Source of the DNA: Nonomuraea sp. SYSU D8015
Lineage (GTDB): Bacteria; Actinomycetota; Actinomycetes; Streptosporangiales; Streptosporangiaceae
Assembly (NCBI RefSeq): GCF_008065375.1
Contig: NZ_VJYI01000005.1
Coordinates: forward strand, 186,001-250,000
Direction: 5' to 3'
Length of the DNA: 64,000 nucleotides
Part shown: positions 60,452-64,000 of the stretch, in pieces
Numbering within the stretch: the first letter of the stretch is position 1
How the letters are laid out: each line of letters starts with the position of its first letter
Made by a program: the position numbers and the translations under genes
Notes under the pieces: generated by a model
What the model saw: the letters and a program-made list of their open reading frames with translations, nothing else
What the model was told of the DNA's origin: nothing
Databases searched by the model: none

Positions 60452-60505
60452 CCCCTTGGATAGCTATAGTGTCTAACACTAAGATAGTGATGCTATCCAA
60501 GGGGG
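60451..60505. promoter_or_regulatory. Nested inverted repeats before the DoxX gene
   Basis: Outer arms CCCCCTTGGATAGC (60451-60464) and GCTATCCAAGGGGG (60492-60505) are perfect 14-mers. Inside is the perfect dyad TAGTGT-CTA-ACACTA (60467-60481). The right outer arm includes the G-rich ribosome-binding site of DoxX, so folding would hide it; the inner dyad looks like a repressor site. Confidence 0.7.
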
Positions 60506-60512
60506 GTTCTTG

Positions 60513-60998
60513 ATGACTGTGATCGTTCTGCTGGTCGCCACGCTGGTGTTCCGGCTGCTGGGCGTGCTGGGCGTGGGCCGGTTCGCCACCTGGCGGGTCA
60601 GCGCCGCCCACGGGCTGGCCGTCATGCTGGTCATGACGGCCAGCGCGCATTTCGTCCCGGCGAGTGTGACCTTCATGCCCAATCACGCCGACCTGGTGGC
60701 CATGGTGCCGCCGTTCGTGCCGTTGCCCGCCTTCATGGTCTACCTGACCGGCGTGCTGGAGCTGGCCGGGGCCGTGGGGCTGGTGCTCGAAGGGACCCGC
60801 AGGGCCGCCGGGATCTGCCTGGCGCTGCTCTTCGTGGTGCTGCTCCCGGCCAACGTGTACGCCGCGCTCGCCGACATCGCGTTCGCGGGCGAGCCCGCGT
60901 CGCCGTTGTGGCAGCGGGTCCCCGAGCAGGTGCTCTACATCGCGGTGGCGCTGTGGGCGGCCACGCGGACGAAGTCCACGGTGAACTCCTTGGGGTAG
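60513..60998 (+). CDS. DoxX-family membrane protein
   Basis: A 161-residue protein with four hydrophobic helices (TVIVLLVATLVFRLLGVLGV; VYLTGVLELAGAVGLVL; GICLALLFVVLLPANVYAAL) typical of DoxX/DoxD-like proteins, whose roles include redox homeostasis. ATG 60513 follows AAGGGGGG. A complex dyad lies just upstream. The last 64 bases overlap the convergent GH16 gene. It is not obviously linked to sugar use. Confidence 0.88.
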   Translation: MTVIVLLVATLVFRLLGVLGVGRFATWRVSAAHGLAVMLVMTASAHFVPASVTFMPNHADLVAMVPPFVPLPAFMVYLTGVLELAGAVGLVLEGTRRAAGICLALLFVVLLPANVYAALADIAFAGEPASPLWQRVPEQVLYIAVALWAATRTKSTVNSLG

Positions 60999-61681
60999 GC
61001 GCCGCCGGGCCGGAACTCGTAGATGTTGAGCATCAGCTGCATCGGATACGGCGGCGACTGGTTCACCGTCCTCACGTGACGGCCGTCCACGAAGAACGAG
61101 ACGTGGCCGGGTGTCCAGTCGGCGGCGTACACGTGGAACTCGCGGGCGTCGATGGGCAGGGTCTCCACCGTGAAGTCGTCGGTGATGGACGGGTCGCCGA
61201 ACGGGTGCAGGCCCATGCCGACCTTCGCCTCATCGGGGCCGACGTCGCGGCCGAAGATCTCCGCGACGCAGATCTCGGCGGAGCGCTCCGGCTCGTCCTC
61301 GAAGCCGATCAGCCAGAGCGCGACCATGCAGTTCGGGTCGTCGATCGCCTTCGCGCGCATCTCGATCCGGCCGTACTGCGGGGTGCAGAGCCGGAGGGTG
61401 GGCTGCTCCTCCCTGACCACCGCGCCGCCGCGCCCGTGCTGCCCGATCCGGCTGCCGACCGGCCCCGAGAAGAGGCCCGTCTGCAGCGACGACACCCGCA
61501 GCCCGCCCTCCAGCTCCGGGCACCAGGGCGGCTGGTCCTCCTCGATCAGCAGCGTCAGGTGGCCGTCCCCGAGCCGGTAGCGTGCCGCGGCGGCCTCGCG
61601 GGTCGTCCACTGCGGCAGGTAGTACGGCACCCACTTCGTCTCGTCGAGGCGGTCGCCCGCGAAGGTGTCCTCGAATGTCAT
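60935..61681 (-). CDS. GH16-like protein with altered catalytic motif
   Basis: A 248-residue beta-jelly-roll protein of the GH16/laminarinase fold (FEDTFAGDRLDETKWVPYYL; YGRIEMRAKAIDDPNCMVAL; FHVYAADWTPGHVSFFVDGR). The family's ExDxxE reads E136-I-C-V-A-E141: both glutamates stay, the middle Asp is Cys138. There is no signal peptide. It overlaps the SDR gene upstream by ATGA and DoxX downstream by 64 bases. It may be a weak or different hydrolase, or a binding protein; substrate unknown. Confidence 0.85.
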   Translation of the reverse strand: MTFEDTFAGDRLDETKWVPYYLPQWTTREAAAARYRLGDGHLTLLIEEDQPPWCPELEGGLRVSSLQTGLFSGPVGSRIGQHGRGGAVVREEQPTLRLCTPQYGRIEMRAKAIDDPNCMVALWLIGFEDEPERSAEICVAEIFGRDVGPDEAKVGMGLHPFGDPSITDDFTVETLPIDAREFHVYAADWTPGHVSFFVDGRHVRTVNQSPPYPMQLMLNIYEFRPGGAYPKEFTVDFVRVAAHSATAM

Positions 61682-62445
61682 CGGACGGTCCACCCTCCGT
61701 CGACGACCAGCGTGTGGCCCGTGACCAGGGAGGCGGCGGGGGAGACGAGGAACAGCACGGCGCCGGCCACGTCCATGGGCTCGCCGATGCGGTGGAGCGC
61801 GGCGATCCGCTCGATCACGTCCGCCTCGAACGCCGGGTCGGACAGCGCCGCGGTCGTGCCCGGCGTGCGGATGAACGTCGGCGCGACGTTGTTGACCGTG
61901 ATGCCGTGCGGCCCCCACTCGACCGCCAGGCACCGGGTGAGATGGGCGATCGCCGCCTTGGTCGTGCAGTAGACGGACTCGCCGGGCAGGGCGACCTCGC
62001 CGGCCTGGGACCCGATGTTCACGATGCGGCCGTGCTTCCGCCGGATCATCGCCCGGCCCACCGCCTGGCTGGCCAGGAACGTGCCCTTGAGGTTGACCGC
62101 CAGCGTGCGGTCGAAGTCTTCCTCGGTGACGTCCTCGGCCGGGTTGCCCGGGGCGATGCCGGCGTTGTTGACCAGGATGTCGATCCTGCCGAAATGGTCC
62201 AGCGCGTGCTGCACCGCCTGTGTGATCTGCCCGGGGACGGTCATGTCCATCTGCAGCGGCAGTGCCGTCCGGCCCATCCCGGTGATCTCGCCGGCCAGGC
62301 CGCCGTCGTCGCCGACGTCCCGCAGGCCGAGCGCGACCTCGGCCCCGGCGTTCGCCAGAGCCAGCGAGATCGCCTGCCCGAGGCCGCGTGCCGCCCCCGT
62401 GACCAGAGCGACCTTCCCGTCGACCCGGAACTCGGGAAACTCCAT
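61678..62445 (-). CDS. Short-chain dehydrogenase/reductase
   Basis: A 255-residue classical SDR that oxidises or reduces a hydroxyl group with NAD(P). Motifs: cofactor loop TGAARGLGQA, NNAG, catalytic Ser in NIGSQAG, YCTTK (YxxxK) and the closing VTGHTLVVDGG. The nearest functional types are sugar-acid and gluconate dehydrogenases. The gene comes before the GH16-like gene and is coupled to it. Its promoter shares the gap with GH74. ATG 62445 sits very close to GGAGG, an unusual spacing. Confidence 0.92.
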   Translation of the reverse strand: MEFPEFRVDGKVALVTGAARGLGQAISLALANAGAEVALGLRDVGDDGGLAGEITGMGRTALPLQMDMTVPGQITQAVQHALDHFGRIDILVNNAGIAPGNPAEDVTEEDFDRTLAVNLKGTFLASQAVGRAMIRRKHGRIVNIGSQAGEVALPGESVYCTTKAAIAHLTRCLAVEWGPHGITVNNVAPTFIRTPGTTAALSDPAFEADVIERIAALHRIGEPMDVAGAVLFLVSPAASLVTGHTLVVDGGWTVR

Positions 62446-62463
62446 CCTCCACCCCTTAATTCG

Positions 62464-62475
62464 TTGTACGTCCAA
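62464..62475. promoter_or_regulatory. Near-palindrome in the SDR-GH74 divergent gap
   Basis: TTGTACGTCCAA agrees with its reverse complement at 10 of 12 positions (GntR/LacI-like look). The perfect 10-mer ATGAGCTCAT is at 62514-62523. Both lie between the divergent SDR and xyloglucanase genes. Confidence 0.45.
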
Positions 62476-62628
62476 ACTATTGACCGCTTGTGCGGGCCTG
62501 TGTGAGCCTTCTTATGAGCTCATGCGCGAAGGCGCGGTGACGGTCAGGGTCCTGCACTCTGCTCGTGCATGGCGTCATGTGAAGCCTTTGGGGCGCCCGT
62601 TGGCGTGCCTGGAAAGGGAGAGCCGCGC

Positions 62629-64000
62629 ATGCGAAGAAGATTATTCGCGATGCTGGCGACCGCCGCCGTCCTGCTGGTGGTGGCCGTCGTGAGGATGTCG
62701 CCGGTCTCGGCCGTCGCCTCCGATCCGTACGCGTACAAGAACGTCAGGATCGACGGCGGCGGCTTCGTCCCCGGGATCATCTTCAACCCGGCGGAGCGGA
62801 ACCTCATCTACGCCCGCACCGACATCGGCGGGGCGTACCGGTGGAACCAGTCGACCAAGTCGTGGACCCCGTTGCTCGACTGGGTCGGATGGGACAAGTG
62901 GGGCTACAACGGCGTGATCAGCCTCGCCACCGACCCCGTGCAGACCAACCGCGTGTACGCCGCCGTCGGCATGTACACCAACAGCTGGGATCCCAACAAC
63001 GGCGCGATCCTGCGCTCCACCGACAAGGGCGACACCTGGCAGGTCACGGCACTGCCGTTCAAGCTCGGCGGCAACATGCCCGGCCGCGGCATGGGGGAGG
63101 CGCTGTCCGTCGACCCGAACGACAACCGCGTGCTCTACTTCGGCGCTCCCAACGGCAACGGCCTGTGGCGCAGCACCGACTACGGCGCCACCTGGGCCAA
63201 GGTGGCGAGCTTCCCCAACCCCGGCAACTACGCCCAGGACCCCAACGACCCCAACGGCTACCTGAGCCACCGGCCGGGCGTGGTCTGGGTGACCTACGAC
63301 CCGCGCTCGTCCACCAGGGGCACCCCCTCCAAGACCATCTACGTGGGCGTCGCCGACAAGGAGAACACCGTCTACCGCACCACGGACGGCGGCGCCACCT
63401 GGTCGCGGCTGGCCGGCCAGCCCACCGGCTACATCGCCCACAAGGGCGTGCTCGACACGGTCAACGGCTACCTCTACATCGCCACGAGCGACACCGGCGG
63501 CCCGTACGACGGCGCCAAGGGCGACGTGTGGCGCTACGCCACCGCCACCGGCGCCTGGACGCAGATCAGCCCCGTCCCGTCCTCCAGCAGCGACGACTAC
63601 TTCGGTTACAGCGGCCTGACCATCGACCGCCAGGACCCGGGCACGATCATGGTCGCCACGCAGATCTCCTGGTGGCCCGACGTGATCTTCTTCCGCTCGA
63701 CGGACTCCGGCGCCACGTGGACCCGGGTGTGGGACTGGACGTCGTACCCGAACCGTAGCTTCCGCTACAAGATGGACATCACCGAGAACCCGTGGCTGAC
63801 GTTCGGCACCAACCCGCAGCCGCCCGAGGTCACGCCCAAGCTCGGCTGGATGACCGAGTCGCTGGAGATCGACCCGTTCGACTCCAACCGCATGATGTAC
63901 GGCACCGGCGCCACGATCTACGGCACCGAGAACCTCACGCAGTGGGACTCCGGCGGCCAGTTCACCATCAAGCCCATGGCGAGGGGCCTGGAGGAGACGG
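62629..64000 (+). CDS. Secreted GH74 xyloglucanase, 3' end beyond window
   Basis: An endo-beta-1,4-glucanase specific for xyloglucan; 457 residues are visible and the gene continues. Signal peptide (FAMLATAAVLLVVAVVRMSP), then the mature start SDPYAYKNVRIDGGGFVPGI and the GH74 blade signature IYARTDIGGAYRW with the first catalytic Asp. BNR-like repeats (LRSTDKGDTWQV; WRSTDYGATWAKV; YRTTDGGATWSRL; FRSTDSGATWTRV) form the first propeller. The window ends in SLEIDPFDSNRMMYGTGATI; the second catalytic Asp and any carbohydrate-binding module are outside it. GGAAAGGGAG is upstream of ATG 62629. Confidence 0.93.
   Translation, partial: MRRRLFAMLATAAVLLVVAVVRMSPVSAVASDPYAYKNVRIDGGGFVPGIIFNPAERNLIYARTDIGGAYRWNQSTKSWTPLLDWVGWDKWGYNGVISLATDPVQTNRVYAAVGMYTNSWDPNNGAILRSTDKGDTWQVTALPFKLGGNMPGRGMGEALSVDPNDNRVLYFGAPNGNGLWRSTDYGATWAKVASFPNPGNYAQDPNDPNGYLSHRPGVVWVTYDPRSSTRGTPSKTIYVGVADKENTVYRTTDGGATWSRLAGQPTGYIAHKGVLDTVNGYLYIATSDTGGPYDGAKGDVWRYATATGAWTQISPVPSSSSDDYFGYSGLTIDRQDPGTIMVATQISWWPDVIFFRSTDSGATWTRVWDWTSYPNRSFRYKMDITENPWLTFGTNPQPPEVTPKLGWMTESLEIDPFDSNRMMYGTGATIYGTENLTQWDSGGQFTIKPMARGLEET

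Noticed and set aside
60410..60505. Transposon end or MITE at the GH3-DoxX gap
   Set aside because: Two independent adjacent dyads explain the structure; no target-site duplication or transposase trace was seen.

Overview
The window is a high-GC chromosomal stretch from an actinomycete. Codon use is strongly GC-biased, GTG/TTG starts and ATGA/GTGA stop-start overlaps are common, and each family is the actinobacterial version. The density of one-component regulators, the small SCO4848-type membrane protein beside a D,D-carboxypeptidase and a plant-polysaccharide locus suggest Streptosporangiales, possibly Nonomuraea (inference from style, not from a marker gene). No rRNA, tRNA, CRISPR array, transposase or phage gene was seen. 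The gene order trpS, D,D-carboxypeptidase, nucleoside ABC transporter/cdd/deoA, add, phosphomutase/purine nucleoside phosphorylase resembles the conserved Streptomyces core arrangement as I remember it, so most of the window is vertical core genome with accessory blocks between.

Layout. 1-3.3 kb: galE (cut by the left edge), a CNNM/CBS membrane protein and trpS. 3.7-10.1 kb: small regulator-target pairs, each with a readable palindromic operator: VOC protein/TetR, XRE regulator/small protein, MarR/haloalkane-dehalogenase-like hydrolase, MarR/amidohydrolase. 10.1-17.6 kb: YihY membrane protein, DacC-type carboxypeptidase, SCO4848-like protein, a PGM1-type peptide ligase, an M20 amidohydrolase and a secreted S15 X-prolyl peptidase. 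17.9-24.7 kb: a BMP-type nucleoside ABC transporter translationally coupled to cytidine deaminase and thymidine phosphorylase. 24.7-31.4 kb: MarR/MFS pair, a protein joining a sigma-like N-terminus to a membrane helix and a C-terminal propeller-like domain, and a lipoprotein-cupin-adenosine deaminase-PH operon. 31.5-36.8 kb: TetR-acyl-CoA synthetase-enoyl-CoA hydratase operon facing a MerR-ECF sigma-GyrI operon. 37-42 kb: an ATPase gene with a one-base frameshift and a 39-bp dyad in front of it, a secreted nucleoside hydrolase, phosphomutase and purine nucleoside phosphorylase. 42.3-52 kb: MarR/RND transporter, LpdA-like quinone reductase, gamma-glutamylcyclotransferase-like protein, MHS transporter and an Lrp-M20 peptidase operon.

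52.2-64 kb is the most coherent accessory block and looks like a xyloglucan-utilisation locus: intracellular GH31 alpha-xylosidase, sugar ABC importer (binding protein plus two permeases, no ATPase), secreted GH3 beta-glucosidase, DoxX protein, a GH16-like protein coupled to an SDR, and a secreted GH74 xyloglucanase that runs off the right edge. The expected flow is extracellular cleavage by GH74, trimming by GH3, import of oligosaccharides and removal of xylose by GH31 inside the cell. Nucleoside salvage is the second theme: import and breakdown genes are spread over 17.9-42 kb (BMP transporter, cdd, deoA, add, pnp, phosphopentose/hexose mutase, secreted nucleoside hydrolase).
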